Shown: positions 44,601 through 60,346 of the stretch, one piece after another | Numbering within the stretch: position 1 is the stretch's first letter | How the letters are laid out: each line of letters starts with the position of its first letter | Assembly: GCA_004369085.1 (NCBI GenBank) | Contig: ML210173.1 | Coordinates: 3,206 to 67,205 of the forward strand | Length of the DNA: 64,000 nucleotides | Source of the DNA: Coprinopsis marcescibilis | Lineage: Eukaryota; Basidiomycota; Agaricomycetes; Agaricales; Psathyrellaceae | Reading direction: 5' to 3' | The notes under the pieces: generated by a model | Seen by the model: only the letters and a program-made list of their open reading frames with translations | What the model was told of the DNA's origin: nothing | Databases searched by the model: none | Translations under genes and position numbers: made by a program

Positions 44601-45935
44601 GCAGTAAATGAGATTAGCAGCTCAACATGCACTCCTTTAAGAACTGACCTGGGAAGACGAATGCATCGGGAATGTCCGGCCTGGTGACGAATATGCAAGT
44701 GATTGCGTCGACAGCAATCGTTTCACCCGCCCCAATGACATCGAAAATATCTAGGAATGCGACGCAAGCCTTCGTAAGGCCACCGTCGTCGCCAACCCAG
44801 GCGTCTGGATCCTGTTCGGCAATGGTGGGATCGGCATGCACTGTTTCGAACCATTTTGCGAGGAGTTTCCCTGCGGCAACGCGCACACCAGGTTCGCGGT
44901 CGCCCAGGCCGTCCTTCACGACCTGCTCTCGTTGGACAAGGGTGAGTTCCCGAGGATGGCTCAACTTGGGGAGGACAGCGGTGTACATGATCTTCCTTGT
45001 GATGGTATCGACATCTCGCGTTCGTTGAAGGATGGCGTTTATTGTCGCAGCAGTGAGAGGAACGTTTAGTAGTGCAGCTCGGCGTACATCTCTTTACATG
45101 GGAGTCCCGGTTAGCCGGGCAGGGGAGGTGAATATTTGGTAATGCTTACGCGGTTGGATCTGACCCCATAACCTCCAGCAAAATATCAAGGACTGATTGT
45201 TCCCCTGTTTCAATCTCGTCAGGATCCTCACTTCCGACGAGTTTCGAGAGCGCTGCAGCGGCGTTTGCTCGTATGATTGGCTCTTTGTCGTTTAATCGCT
45301 CAACAAGCCCTTCTCGAAGCAAATTATAGGTATCCTCGCTAATTAAAGAGATGAGTTTAGACAGGACGAAAGCGGGGATCGCAGAACGCACTCGACTTCT
45401 CCAATATGCGAGATAAGCTCCGAAACGAGGTGTAGGCATCTGAAGCGAACGTTCTTGTTCTTTGCTGGGAAGCCTTCGAGTAGCCAACCAAGTGTCCGAG
45501 CTACGAATCGCGTTGTCGTCGTTTCTTCAGCTTCATCCGATGTACTGCTTGCCGCCTCTTGTATAGCTAGCCGACTTGGTTAGTCTCCGCCAAACCCTGC
45601 ACAGAAAGCACACCTTTTTCGTTCAGATACTGGACATATGATCCCACAAACTTGACGATACGATCGGCAGCAGGCGGGCCCTTCTTGATAACTAGTACGC
45701 GGTTGATCATATCCAGAAACGCGTCTGCGAGCGCCTTTTCGCCAACATACTTGACAGATGTCGTGCCGTTCTTCTTCTCTATATTTTTGGTCACTGTCGC
45801 CGCACGTTGATGCAATTTGTAGAGAGCGACGCAGTTCTTCTTGTGGTTGGCCAATGATTGCTGTACTTGGTCGAAGATAGTTGCAATAGCTTCAAACAGG
45901 TCTTCAAGATTGTATGGCTCGGTAGATTTCGCCAT
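41628..45935 (-). CDS. Condensin subunit 3 (CAP-G / Ycg1)
   Basis: HEAT-repeat subunit of condensin, which with its kleisin partner grips DNA during mitotic chromosome compaction. Many exons. N-terminal HEAT blocks include EDLFEAIATIFDQVQQSLAN, ADRIVKFVGSYVQYLNEK, LVERLNDKEPIIRANAAAAL and SKLVGSEDPDE. The middle contains DVRRAALLNVPLTAATINAI, RTRDVDTITRKIMYTAVLPK and RVAAGKLLAKW. The Cnd3 C-terminal domain is recognised by LKLDYMDEIGRRKVFTVV, MPSERDLIRMVVEIIVELRE, KELAMREKALVSLGLCCLIA and VQVLRVILDLLIMYDAEFF. A low-complexity Glu/Ala tail follows, then a Lys/Arg-rich end (VKKTKAPVRKAAAAKAVKAV) finishing with an acidic EASDEE. The ATG at 45935 (MAKSTEPYN) is preferred; an in-frame one lies 25 codons upstream. 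Confidence 0.9.
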
Positions 45936-47277
45936 TGTGGCGGCCGCTGGAGGTACGGGATGGGCGTTTCTGATTTCGAGTGATTTGGCACGAACCGCGT
46001 TTGTTTGCACGTGTCGACGTGTTTGTTGACTGCCACGCTAAGCCCTTATCCAACTGTTTCCTCCAGCCCAAGCAGAAGTGGCATTTGAGTCTTGGACCTT
46101 GGAGCGATAGATAGAATGGGCCATATTACGGTGTTTACAAGGTCGGTGTTGAAACAAGCTCTACATTATTTCACAACTATTAAATCGCAGATAATGTATG
46201 AGCAAATCTACAGGAAAGCAGAAGCTTCGGCTCAAGTCAAATCCCACCTGAAATGAGGCATCCTGATGCTCTTGATGTCCTTTTTCCCCATTGCTTGATT
46301 CCTCGTGGCCATGTCTGTCTTGATTTATCGTTCAGCTTTTCAACTTCTCAGGCCTCAGCGGAATACGAGGGCTATCATAATTGCATCAGCAATGAGGTTT
46401 TCAGCACTCAAAGCTTTCTGGGTAGCAGGTTTTGCAAACTGTAATTATGATGCCCCCCTACCCCCCACGCGCGTGCCTGTGCTCTGCAGTCGTTTGACCA
46501 CTGTAGCAACTATGTGGCGCCAGGATTGTCAGGGTCATGCCTACTTATCGCTGCAGGCATCGTGCCCTCCAGTTGAGATGCCCAGATGCTCTCTTGCCCA
46601 TTATTCTGCGAGGAGCGGTGATTGTGCAGTAGGACTGGGTTGCACTCCCCTCCCCCTTTTACAGGGCCCCTGCGGAGCCCCAACAATGCACCGGTCCTGG
46701 ATAAAGGAACGTAAACGATTGTCCAGTGCTCGTGTGCGTGGTGCACCTGCGTCGATCTAATAGCCATCTCGTTCGCGTGAAGCAGAACTCCCAACCGCAA
46801 CGATAACATTGATCTGAAGGTGCCTTGCAGAAGGGCGGCTGAAAGTCCTGGCGCCATTCCAAAATCTTCGGTTAGGGTTTGATGGCGTACGCTCTCACCT
46901 CACCAAGACAGATCGTCCTAAGTACCTCCCAGCTCACGTTATATATTTAACAATGAAATTACGTATAGTCATTCTGAGATATGCATCATTGAACGCAAAA
47001 TCCGATTGCACACAGGACTACCTGTGGTCACCTCTGTCCGACTTCCAGATTCTGGAGCCCTTCAACCGCCAAACGTATCGTTGCACAGCAAAGTCGCGTG
47101 GATGGTGGTCGGGATCAAGAGCTAGTCCGTATGGGACGGACCTCTTTGTTTGTGCTTTGTTTATACTCCTACGTGGCTCACGACGCCGCCTGCGTATCTT
47201 TTGGTCATTTCACGTCGTCGACGCCGCCAAGGGTTGTCTGTGACAATCTCTGTTCTCTTTCCCATTTAATTATCGTA
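45936..47277. other. Divergent intergenic, condensin / Sec23
   Basis: A 1.3-kb divergent spacer that should hold both promoters. Frames at 46305-46760 plus and 46510-46857 minus overlap and have no known domain. TATATATTTAAC near 46941 is TATA-like but far from the Sec23 ATG. Confidence 0.45.
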
Positions 47278-49954
<2,677 letters not shown>

Positions 49955-50881
49955 AGCGATTCGTAGATGAGGTGTCATACTCCGTTCTATTCTTCCTTGT
50001 TGTCTTCGCTCTTGCTTTGTAATACCACATCGTGGAACGTACGAATCCTTTGAACGACTTCAATTATTTAATCAAATCATCTTTTACTCAACCACTGTTG
50101 GAGGCTCGTCCTCGGAGATGGCGAAGAGCTCTCATATGGGTACGATTTCGGTTTATGGCCTCTTCTCTTTGACCCAACGATTCACTGTTCGCGCACAGGA
50201 ATGCAGAAGCAATTCAGGAAGCTTCAGGCCCTGTTTTGCCGATGACGCCTGCTCGAGGCTTGGCTTCCCCTTCAATGGGGTTCTTTACTAGGTTCTTAAC
50301 TATGTTGGGTGGAAGCACTTGGTCTTATCTTGTGGCTTGCGAGGACCTAGTCGTTGGTGCTGGCTTGGTCGCGCTATTCTGTTTCAAGGCGTCTTTCCAG
50401 TTGAGAAGGGTCGACGTCATAATTCACGGTGCAGGTCCCTCTCTTCAGTCAACAGATCGCTCCATGTCACGCAATCTGCTTTCGCAGTGAAAATCGCGCA
50501 TCCCTGGATTCCCTCAGCCTTCCCTTCCTTGTCACTTGCAAACTTCGGATCAGGCTGATGTCCGTTTGCTTCATTGTTTGGTCGGCGGTCACGTCAGGAG
50601 CCACTGCGTTATCCCCTCTTCGTGACTACGTATATCTCTCAGATTGCACTGACGATACTAGCCTCCTCTCCGATAGCATGTTCGATGGGTTGGTTGAATG
50701 AGATGGTCGGACGCACCCCTCTAACCCCAGGCGTCATGGATTGGCTCGGGGGGATTATATTAGAACGTGGATGCTTCGAGACTGAGTCGCTGTTCCTTTC
50801 CCTTGTTCTTTGGTAGAAAGGAGACTGACTCACCTCCTTCCTTAGGGACGTTTCTGGTGTTTCCGCAGACCTGTTATTCGG
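49955..50881. other. Intergenic between Sec23 and OPT gene
   Basis: A 0.9-kb spacer. The interval 50110-50500 has an open stretch with an ATG but no recognisable family. The rest is presumably Sec23 3' UTR and the transporter promoter. Confidence 0.45.
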
Positions 50882-53800
50882 ATGAATGCGATGGACAACC
50901 CAATCAGCTACACTACTCCTGTATCCACACCAAGCACAAGCACCGCTTCAGTCACTGGCGGAAGCGAGCTGCGGGACGAAAAAGCATCTCCATCTCCGAC
51001 GAAAACCAGTTCCGGGACAGCGACAGTATATGGCTCGCGCACGGATGCCGGTAGCTCTGTCAAACTGGAGAAGGGGGGTGATGGCGACTCGCAAGTGTTT
51101 GCGTTGCCGAATTTATTTGTCGCCAATGGACTATTCTACGACTCCAAGGTGGATTCACATATGTTAGATGTGTCGAATTTCTCGGATGACGGGCGGGCCT
51201 GGTCGCTTACGCTGCGTTCATTTGTGGTGGGGTCTGTTGTTGCATGTTTCGGGGCAGCGATATACCAGGTATGGCCAGTGCAACAGTAGCAGACGATTTC
51301 ACATTGCTTATTAACGACTCAATATAGGTATATGTGCTCAAGCCAGTTCTTGCCGCGGTGTCAAGTACGTTCCTTGTCACGGTGGTATACATTCTTGGCG
51401 TATCTTGGGCATATATACTCCCTCAACCGGCCCCGCTCGATCAAAACACATCGCCTGGTACGCTCTCCTGCTTTGTCGCGCGTATCAACCCTGGGCCGTT
51501 TAGTCTCAAGGAGGTGAGCTCTGTTGGACTACATAGCGAAAGCCACTGCTCAAGTCTCGCCAGCACGCAGTAGCTTCGATAATTGCATTGTCTGGAGCAA
51601 ATGGAAGTCTTGCTGTTCAAACGCTCTGTACACAACATGTGAGCCGTTTCTGTACCTCGGATTGGAACGCCCTTCCGAGGCAGTGACAAATTTGAATAGC
51701 TTTACTATAAAACGAAACTGGACTTTTTGTCGTCATTTCTCGCGATCTTCTCTACGGCTTGTTTTGGGTGGGTATTACGTCAAGATTGTTTTGTCTCATA
51801 TCCATGGTGATTTATGTAGGTGCGGCGTGGCAGGTCTTTTCTACCACAGAACATCTCAACGGCCCCAATCCGTTTATCCGAATGTATGCATCCACCTTTG
51901 ACACCCCCTTCTTCACCTTTAACTGAAAACCACTGTCCAGGCTGTCCTTAATGTCTCCACGATTCGAGGTTAGCAAGGCCAGCGCATCGCAACTCCCTTT
52001 TTAGGCACTAACGGGGCGAAATGACAGCCTTCCATAACGGTTCTGATACTCGCAAGCCTCTTATACTTTTTTCTGCCGCCTTCTTCGGGATGCTTGCATA
52101 TGAAACTTTACCGGCCTACGTGTTCCCCCTTCTCAACGGAGTCAACATATTTTGCTTGGCATCGCAGAAGGCTCCAAAGTTGACAATAGATGCGTTTACA
52201 AGTCTCTTCGGAGGTGCTAGTGGGAACGAAGGTTTGGGATTATTCAGTGTTTCCTTCGATTGGCAGTTCATCGGGTCATCGTAAGCTCATATCTCTCCTT
52301 TGAGAACGACCGCTGATCAGACGCGGAGATAGGTTCATGCACTTGCCTATCAGTTATCAAGGTCAGAAACGTTTCAATAGCGCATCTTTTGGTCTCACTA
52401 ATAGGCTTTTGTAGTGAACATATGGTTTGGCTTCGCACTTTGCTATGCGACAGTGATGGGCATCTATTACTCCAATATTTGGAATGTGAGTGCTGATGGA
52501 GGTTTCTTCTTAGTTGGAACTGACATCGGTTGTTTCTAGTCGTGGAACATTCCGATCCTATCAACGACCATTTTTCATAGCAATGGAACACTTTATGATC
52601 AAACAAGGATGCTCGATGAATATTTTAGGGTAATCCCTGCCGCTGTCGAATCAGAAGGCCTTCCCTACCTAACGGGATCTTTCCTCTGGGCCAACATGTC
52701 CTCCAATCTGGCCGTGGGTGTTCTCGGCCAAGCTGGGTTTGAAAGGCTAATAACCCTTTCTTCAGGTAGGGTCCTTGGTTGCGCATGCTTTGTGCGTCAT
52801 GGGACCGAAGGCGCTGTATCCGTTCTACTGCACCAACAAGGACAGGAAACTATCGCCCCAGAGGAGATTTGAGGTATGTCACCTCCAGTTTGGACTCAGC
52901 CTCCTGATCTCAGTTAATTCCCTTTGTCTCAAGGAGGGACTCCCTGAAGTTCCTCTCTGGTGGTATGCTGTACTGATATTCTTGGCGTTCTTTGCGGGTT
53001 CGCTACACTATCAAGTCACCCGTGGCTTTGGTTGACGACGCACAGGTTTGGCTGTGGTTCTCAATCAACACGAATACCTCTCTGAAGTCTCATACATCAT
53101 TGCTTTGGTGGTAGGCGCTGCCGCTGTTGTAAGCCAGGGGGTCCACCTACCTGAAAATGTAACTTATTGCCTATTTTGTAGCCATTCGCAATCACGCTGA
53201 GCGCATACCTCGGCCATTGGGTTTTGCCAACCCCACACATGGCGAAGATGGTGGGGAGTGTCGTGGCTTACGGGAGACCTTTGGGAATCATCTACGTACG
53301 TTACAGGGTTTATTTCGGAATGACATTCTCTCTCTCTGAGACAGCCTGCGCAGTTCGCAATGTGGAGTGAAAGTGCCGTTGCATCTGCGTTGCACTTTGC
53401 AGACCAGCTCAAGCTAGCAGAGTATACGAAGGTCTCACCGAAAGTCGCGTTTTATTCCCAGATTTGGGGCTTATTGCTAGGTGAAAGGACCATTTACAAC
53501 GATCACAATATTTATTGACCTCTGACCGTTAAGACAGGAGGCGTTGTGAACCATGGTAAGAAAATCTCGACCGCATAATCGGAAACCTCGAGATCTGATG
53601 TTTGCCCCCACAGCCGTGATGCTTTGCATTGTCGAAAACCAGGGAGAGACCTTTCTTAGTGCATTGGGAACAAATATTTGGAATGGCCAGGTTCCCCAGA
53701 TCCTTAATAGCGAGGCAGTAACTTGGTCTCTTGCAAACGATCTCTACAATATCAAGGCCCCGTATTTTATTGTCCCCCTCTGTCTTCTGATTGGCGCGGT

Positions 53801-54327
53801 GCTGGGTTTTCTCCAGTTTGCCCTCCATCTGGTAAGTGCCGACGCCTCTGGTAAAGTAGCAACTGATGGTTCAATCTGGCAGTGCTGGCCTCGATTGAGC
53901 TTCTGTAACCCGAGTAATCTGATGCTCCCCGTCATTTTCATGGTGAGTAGCTTTCCGAGGATGTTTTGGTGCCGCCTAATTCTCCTTTGACCAGTACTCC
54001 TCATTGATGACTTTCGGCATCACGTCCTCGATCTTGTCCAGTATTCTGGTTGGCATTTTGTCACAGCTATGGCTTCGCCACCGCCATTGGTCTTGGTTCA
54101 ATAACCAAAGCATGCTGGTTGGTAGTGCCTTTGACGGGGGTGCTCAATCCATGCTTTTATTGCTCTCGTTTACTGTCCTCGGTGGAATGGGTTCGCCCAA
54201 GCCTTTTCTGCAGGTAAGGATCCTGATTCGCTCTGTTCGTTCTGCCGCTGAACCGTCCTTCCAGTGGGCTGGAAACTCTATCAGAGGGAACGTTGACTAT
54301 TGCAATGGGAATGGTGCTCTGGATTGA
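50882..54327 (+). CDS. OPT-family oligopeptide transporter
   Basis: Multi-pass proton-coupled peptide (or metal-chelate) importer of the OPT family, predicted in the plasma membrane. More than a dozen exons. A Ser/Thr-rich N-terminal tail leads to TM1 (SLTLRSFVVGSVVACFGAAI). Diagnostic blocks are HAVASIIALSGANGSLAVQ, ETLPAYVFPLLNGVNIFCLA, FGGASGNEGLGLFSVSFDWQ, VIPAAVESEGLPYLTGSFLW, EAVTWSLANDLYNIKAPYFI and MLPVIFM. In the final exons are SMLVGSAFDGGAQSMLLLLS and QWAGNSIRGNVDYCN, close to the family C-terminus. Joins in 51500-52020 and 52740-52960 were not all resolved; local frame is uncertain there and small lesions could exist. The substrate cannot be told. Confidence 0.8.
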
Positions 54328-54566
54328 ACGAGGCACGCTGTACGCGTTTTCTTAGGGGAGCACTGCCGGGCTGCTGTATGTACTTCCGATTACTTGGAGA
54401 CTTACATAATGGATAGAGAGGCGCTTCAAATTGATGCATATTGTACCTAATACACTTTTGTGGAGATTCAAGAACAGATAAATACCATAGGCATATACCA
54501 AGCATATCCAACGCACGACGTGGGTAAGGCTGGGGAAGGAGGAACGATTGCATAACTACGTCCAGA

Positions 54567-55497
54567 TTATATAGTGCACTGAAAAGGGTGAGTGGGATAC
54601 ACGTTGATAGGACCAATCGCATGCATCCCACCTTTACAGAAGCCCAGTTCACGATAATTTCCCGGATTTTCGCATTGGCGGTTCCCAAGCAATCTCGGCA
54701 ACCTGAGTTTGAAACGAGGGCATTAGTCAAACTGTCGAAAGCAACCTGTATGCGGTGGGTCGACAGATCTGGAGAGCGTTGAATCTTGCCATGTCGCGGT
54801 GAGCGAGTAGCCGCTTACCAGGTCTCCCTTCGAAGAGCAGATAAGCCGTCGTCAGGACCCAGGCTCGATTAAATTTCTTCTGGTCCTCGAAAGTGCAATC
54901 TTTCTTCGGCGCGTGCGGATGGGGTGCCTGAGAAAGCAGTTTCTTCAGAGTTTCCGTGCGTCGCAGATGCAGGAGGAAGAGGCGCTTGAGGTAGGTTGGT
55001 CCAATCTTTTGAGCTATATCATCGTCGATTGTTGATAAATTGAAGCCCAGCAGATGGGACGAGGTTTTCATCGCCACTTCTGCAAGACCATGGTGCGCCG
55101 CCAGAGCATACACATAGATAGCTTGCAAGGGTGCATACATCATCAGTTGGTTGAACAAATGTGTTCCCGGAAGGATGTGCCTCTTGGGTGTTATGCCATA
55201 GACCGGCATGCGATCTACAGCTGCAGACAAAGTCATGAAGTTGGGTGAGTTGGGTGCCGAAGAGGACCCATAGAGCGTGTGCAGAATTATGCTGAGAGTG
55301 GTTGAGCCCTCGGGTATTGCGACAATATTGTGTTCTCTATCGTACGCATTTTGAGGGTGATGCAGGTAAGGAAGAAAGGCAGTTTCCTCCGACTGTGCGA
55401 TGACACGTGAATGGACATAGAACAATACATTATCCGTCGACGCGAAGATGATGTCCGAGGGGAAGGAATAGCTGCCAGGGTAGAAGGATGTCGACAT
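54567..55497 (-). CDS. BTB-domain protein (agaric type)
   Basis: BTB/POZ-like protein of the kind expanded in Agaricomycetes; family members often dimerise or act as adaptors, but this group is uncharacterised. The N-terminal BTB is seen as PSDIIFASTDNVLFYVHSRV, NIVAIPEGSTTLSIILHTLY and LMMYAPLQAIYVYALAAHHG. A helical region follows (IGPTYLKRLFLLHLRRTETL). Two introns near the 3' end (donor after EGRP, acceptor before DLSTHRIQVAFDSL; donor after WASVK) give the usual family ending: a paired-cysteine segment CRDCLG, IREIIVNWASVK and a final CTI-stop at 54567. Without splicing the chain would stop at 54727. Confidence 0.82.
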
Positions 55498-56773
55498 CGC
55501 AACGACAATTTCGTCGCCTGGATTGGCTGTTGTGGCCTCCTGAGACTGCGTTCGGGCGCAACGTGGAGAGGGATTTCACGTAGCGCACAAAGTAAGCATA
55601 GTCCTGCAGTGGACTTGAAAATTGACTGACCATGTTGTGATTTGTCTCTGGAGATTGCGGTATTGTTATTGCCCGATCGTGGTGGATAACTGGTAGCGCT
55701 CGAGGAACTGTTCTGCAGTAGGCAGTCACTGGTCACTGGTCGGTTGCATCGTGGCTAGTGCGAGCCTTATATACTGAAAGCTTTGACCGTCGATCAATGC
55801 TGCATCTCCATGAGCGGCCTTTGTCACCTTGCAGAAGCCTTTCTAGCGTGTTCCACAGATTTCGATTCGTTTGTCGGATCTGTCGTTATTGTGTGATCCG
55901 TGGCCAGCCCAACTCCAACAGAGTCCTCCCCGGCAGCCAGGTAACCCTTTTTTAATTGGGCGGAGGCGTAGTGTATCAACTTTAGAACATCTATTGAGAA
56001 CGGTGAATGATCATCCACGGCCGTTTAAAGGAACAGATGAAAAGAGATCAAGGCACAAGTTTTTCTCTGTCACGAATGACATCATCTCCTTCGTCACCAA
56101 CGGTCACCAACGGTGGAAGTACAAGCCGCTGGAACTCGAAGAACTTCGACGCTTGAAATATCAGACGTGACCGGCGTACTCATGTCTTCGGGGAATTTCC
56201 CGTGCTCTGCGATTCCTCTTGCCCAGCAAGTGAATAACAATAACTTCCGGCTCCATGATGTAACTATCGAATATCAACGACTGAGTGAACGCCAAGCTCC
56301 CGTTCAAAGGGATGTACATCATCTGAGGAGCATGCTGGAGCATGCTCGGATGTCTAGGCAGATCAGGGAGCCCCAAGTTATCGCATGTAATTCATTCGAC
56401 ATCCTTCACCTGTCATGAAATAACAGAGAAAATTGAAGCCAGGTCGCACGCGGGGCGCCCCAATCTCGAACTGGAATCCTTTCGGCCAAATGTTCGCACA
56501 TAGGAAATTTCAAGATATGCATCTTACTTATCTCAATATTGCAGGTCTGAATCTACACCATGCTTGTAGTATATATAGTCTATCTACTATCTATCTGTCA
56601 TATTATCGAAGGTCTGTTATAAACTTTGCATGGAGGCCATCAGGAGAGAAACCTTAAAGGTTGTGATCACCGCTTAAAAGGAACGGTATCAAGGTACCGT
56701 CTGTTGGCCACGCATAGCCAAAGGATGCTCCAAGCTTGAACACCGGGGGGTATATCGGCGAGCGTTCCATTGG
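55498..56773. other. Intergenic between BTB and MFS genes
   Basis: A 1.3-kb spacer upstream of the BTB gene and downstream of the MFS gene. An 11-bp direct repeat CGTCACCAACG occurs twice in tandem near 56091-56112. No gene is supported. Confidence 0.5.
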
Positions 56774-58842
56774 CTATTCTTTGACGACGGCAACCATCCG
56801 CTTCAGCAATGGGGTTTCCCCGACAAAAGCAAAGCCGACCACAGAGCCTGCAGCGAGGAAGGAAATTCCTAGAATGCAGACAGCATCCCAGCCATCCGGA
56901 AGCCTATCGTACATCTGTTTTGAATTAGCTACCACCGGTTGACAGAAGAAATGGTACTCTTACTTGTCCTCCGATGACTGGTCCGACTATGAAAACGTCG
57001 TTAGTGCTCTAATGATGCCAGGTGGCGACACAGAAATGGCGTACTTGTAGTTCCGACCCCGTATGCAACATTAAATGCGCTGTATACGTGGGCATCTAGA
57101 GACTGTAAGCGAGAGTGTGATACGTGGAAAGGACCGGAATACATACATCCGATCCCTGGACTATTTCTGGAAACTATGGCAAGTTCAGCGGTCACAGGTG
57201 CGACCACTCCTGATAGGAAAAAGTCTATACCACGATGAGTGAGCCTTAACATTCCAGAATGATTGTCAATGGACAACCTACTCAAGATGCCAAAACAAAC
57301 GACAAATAGAGCTAGTTTGCCCTGGATGATTAGTACTCCAGTCCATGGAATCGAAATTAGAAGACTAGGCAAGGTAACCCATTCGCCCCCTTTTTTATCG
57401 GTGATGTAGCCTGAGATTGGAGCAGCTATTCCATAATTGTGAGCCTCAAGAATTTTGGACGACAAAGTGGCTTACAGATGAGGGTCGGTACTACAGCTGC
57501 GATAAACACCAGGCCAACAGATTTTGAATCGAGCCCCCATGCTTCTTTCAGATGCACCGGAACAGAGGGTTCCATACTGCTAAGAAGGACTCTTGGGATG
57601 CATGTCAGAATCGATCACCACGAAAAGCTTCATTCGACACCTACCCATACACCAGAGTGACCAAGAAAGCAGCCAGTGCCCGTCTATTCTTGCACAAAGT
57701 CCAAATCGTCTTTACAAGGGAGACCTTTCTGATCGGACCGTCTTCCTTGGGCTCCAGTGTGCTGAGTGATAAATCGGAAACTTTGTCGATACCCGCTGCC
57801 GGCCGTTCCTTGCTTTCCGGATCGTCGAAGTTGGTTGCCTCTTTGGTTCCTTTCGAAGGCAGAACGTGCGGATCAAAGCCCCATTGGACGGAATCTTTCC
57901 TTTCGATGACAAGAATCCGTCCACACAAATCGACCGCGCTGACAACAATTCCAAAGACGAATGGGCCTCGGAATCCAAATCGCGAGTAGAGAGCACCACC
58001 AAGAGGAGGACCCAATGTCATCCTGCCCGGACATTTGGTGTTATCATCGTGAAATGAAGTACATGCGCGAAATAAGCTCACCCGAGTGGCATCCCCATCA
58101 TAGCAAGACCAAGTTGTTCTGCCGCAAAGGTCAGTTTCTAAGGCACAAGTAATAAGAGCGAGGGATTAACTCTACTTACGTCCGATCAACTGTTCTGGAA
58201 CTGCATCAGCGCTAGAAATGCGTCAGAAGGAGAGTAAACAATGGGAAATGGTGAGAATCTCACAGAAGCGCCAGCCCGACCACCCAAAGAAACGACGATC
58301 CAATTCCTTGAAGGACTCGAGCAACGCACATTACGGCGTAATTAGGAGCCTCCATCATCATGACTAATGAACCGATGAGAATAATAAACCCAATGATGAG
58401 GAGCCAGCGTCTGTCGTTGTATTTTTCCGAGACATGTGCGATTGGGAATGTGGCTGGTGTGGGCTAAGCGACGCGAACTCTTGCAGAACGTGAAATCTGA
58501 CCTACAAATCAGAAGGCCACCAGACTATTCGTGGAAGGTGAGCTCCTTTTCGCCGACAAATAGTATGACACTCACGAATGCAAAGAGTAGCCAGCCAGAT
58601 AGCGCTGAGACATCGCTGTATCCTATTAGTTCGAGCTGAAATGGAATGACAGGTATGATTATGGAGTAAACCAGCAGGTCGATAGCGATGCCTTGGATTT
58701 GCGGTGTCAAATATTGCCCCTATGTAGCTCTCTGTAACGTCTCACCTGAGCCAACAACCAAAGTTGTGAACCAGACCGACGCTCGCCACCGGAGGCCTAT
58801 TGGCTTGTGCCCTGAACCAGGGATTCCTTCTTCTTTTGCCAT
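56774..58842 (-). CDS. MFS drug:H+ antiporter near terpene synthases
   Basis: 12-TM major facilitator of drug-antiporter type, expected to export small molecules. It begins MAKEEGIPGSGHKPIGLRWR; the first intron follows TLVVGS in TM1. TM1-2 read GIAIDLLVYSIIIPVIPFQL and SALSGWLLFAFVSVILFVGE. The antiporter motif C is seen as MPLGMTLGPPLGGALYSRFG. A long central loop (about 65 residues, rich in charged residues) precedes TM7. Later blocks include AWGLDSKSVGLVFIAAVVPT, APISGYITDKKGGEWVTLPS and VYSAFNVAYGVGTT, ending VGETPLLKRMVAVVKE. It lies 290 bp downstream of the terpene synthase gene on the same strand, so it is a candidate exporter for the terpenoid product (inference from position). Confidence 0.85.
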
Positions 58843-59132
58843 GGCGGGATTGAAGGAAAGGGAGTCATCGTCTCCGTCTCCCTGATATCTCAATGGCCGT
58901 TGTTGTACGAGTCCGGCAAAAAATCCCGGGACAAGACCGCCGAGCCCAAAAACTTTTGGTTCATTACATAGTCACTGTCTCACGCCTGGCGGCCTAGGAC
59001 AGCAGCATAAGCGCTCGATCTGGGGAATAGGCGCTGTATTATCGTCATATAAGATGCAGTACTCTATGTGAGAACATCTAAATGTATTACGCAAAAAGCA
59101 GAACCCAGGTTTATATGCTGTTTCTGTTTCGA

Positions 59133-60346
59133 TCAATTCAGGAGCTCGTCAAGCTTGTACCGCGGAGACGCGGAGTGGAACGCGCAGAATCCACTAGCAA
59201 AGCTTTTCCATGCCGCAGACGCTTCGGGGCATGGCTCCAAGATCTTGAGCGTCGCTTCATGGCACGCAATGGCTTTTTCAGCTGTCACCCTGAGGATTTC
59301 AAGTTTGCTTGAGTTTTGAGAGGTGGCTGTTGCTGAGATAAAATTGCTCGTTTCTCCCTCAAGCTCTTCTTTGTAGAAGGAGAGGACATCACTAGACAAG
59401 GTAAAGTAAGCGGGCGTCCTTGATCGAGGAACGTAGAAATTAGCTACTTTGTCATGTTGATATACTCCATTTGTTCTGGAAATGCCTGTACCACGAGCGT
59501 TGAATGAGCTGACAAAGTATCGAGCAGAGGTTAACTCAGGGAGCGCCCACCTGTATATATGCGGAGCGGGGAATCTTGGGAGGGAAGACAAATATTGCGT
59601 AAATGTCTGGCAACCCGGATAGTAGGCGGACATGGTGGGCATACTCTTTGGCATCCGATGAAACCTGGCAAAAAAAACACGTTAGCGTTATTTTCGCCGC
59701 CTTTGAGTTTGCTGTGGATATCATTACTTACTGCAACATCCTGTCCATCGAATTCTAGGGAGGCACTCATCATGAACCTCAGGCAGGATGAGATAACCAA
59801 GTTGGCGACGAAGTCCCCGAATCGCGCAGGAACCTCTCGAAGATAAGACGCAAGAGCATCGAGCACAGGATTCTCGTGCCTTCCGTTGGTGACAAATGTG
59901 CTTGGAAAAGATTGCAGATGGCGAATGTCTTTTTGAAAGACGTCGTCCGCATAGGTGACCAGCCCAGTGAACATTGCAATCCACACACGAGTATGGAAGT
60001 CTGCGAGATGGCGGTAGGACGTTTGTGCAATGACGACGCCAACTTTGAGGGATCTACGGAAGGTGACCTTTCCAGGGATGTCCTGTGGTTCGACTGGGAA
60101 GGCCCTTTCTCGGCACTCCTTCATACAGCCAGCCCATAGCTCCATGTCGAATGGGAACGCCTCGTGCTTTGCGCCACTTCTCTTGAAGACATCAGCTATA
60201 ACGGACATTATGCCTGCCTTGTCAGCAGCCGTGAGTCCGCTAATGTTGGTATTGACAGAAACTGTATGATGTTCAATGGGCAACGTCAGCTTTATACCAA
60301 TAGGTATTACGCTGTATCTACCTGTCATCGTGTGCCTGCTGTTCAA
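59133..60346 (-). CDS. TRI5-like terpene synthase, copy A
   Basis: Class I sesquiterpene synthase of the trichodiene-synthase-like group, which cyclises farnesyl diphosphate using Mg2+. Exon 1 is 60346-59732 (205 codons, no signal peptide). The Asp-rich motif is in GLVTYADDVFQ. Exon 2 begins VSSDAKEYAHHVRLLSG and ends PRSAYIQ. A small exon (AFPEQMEYINMTN) joins to the NSE motif NDVLSFYKEELEGE, split by an intron after its Asn. The C-terminal helices end SASPRYKLDELLN, with the Arg-Tyr pair that contacts diphosphate in this family. All metal-binding residues are present. The true product cannot be inferred; similarity to trichodiene synthase by no means implies a trichothecene. An alternative ATG is at 60328. 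Confidence 0.88.

Noticed and set aside
46305..46760. 151-codon frame between condensin and Sec23
   Set aside because: A competing minus-strand frame overlaps it; neither has conserved blocks.
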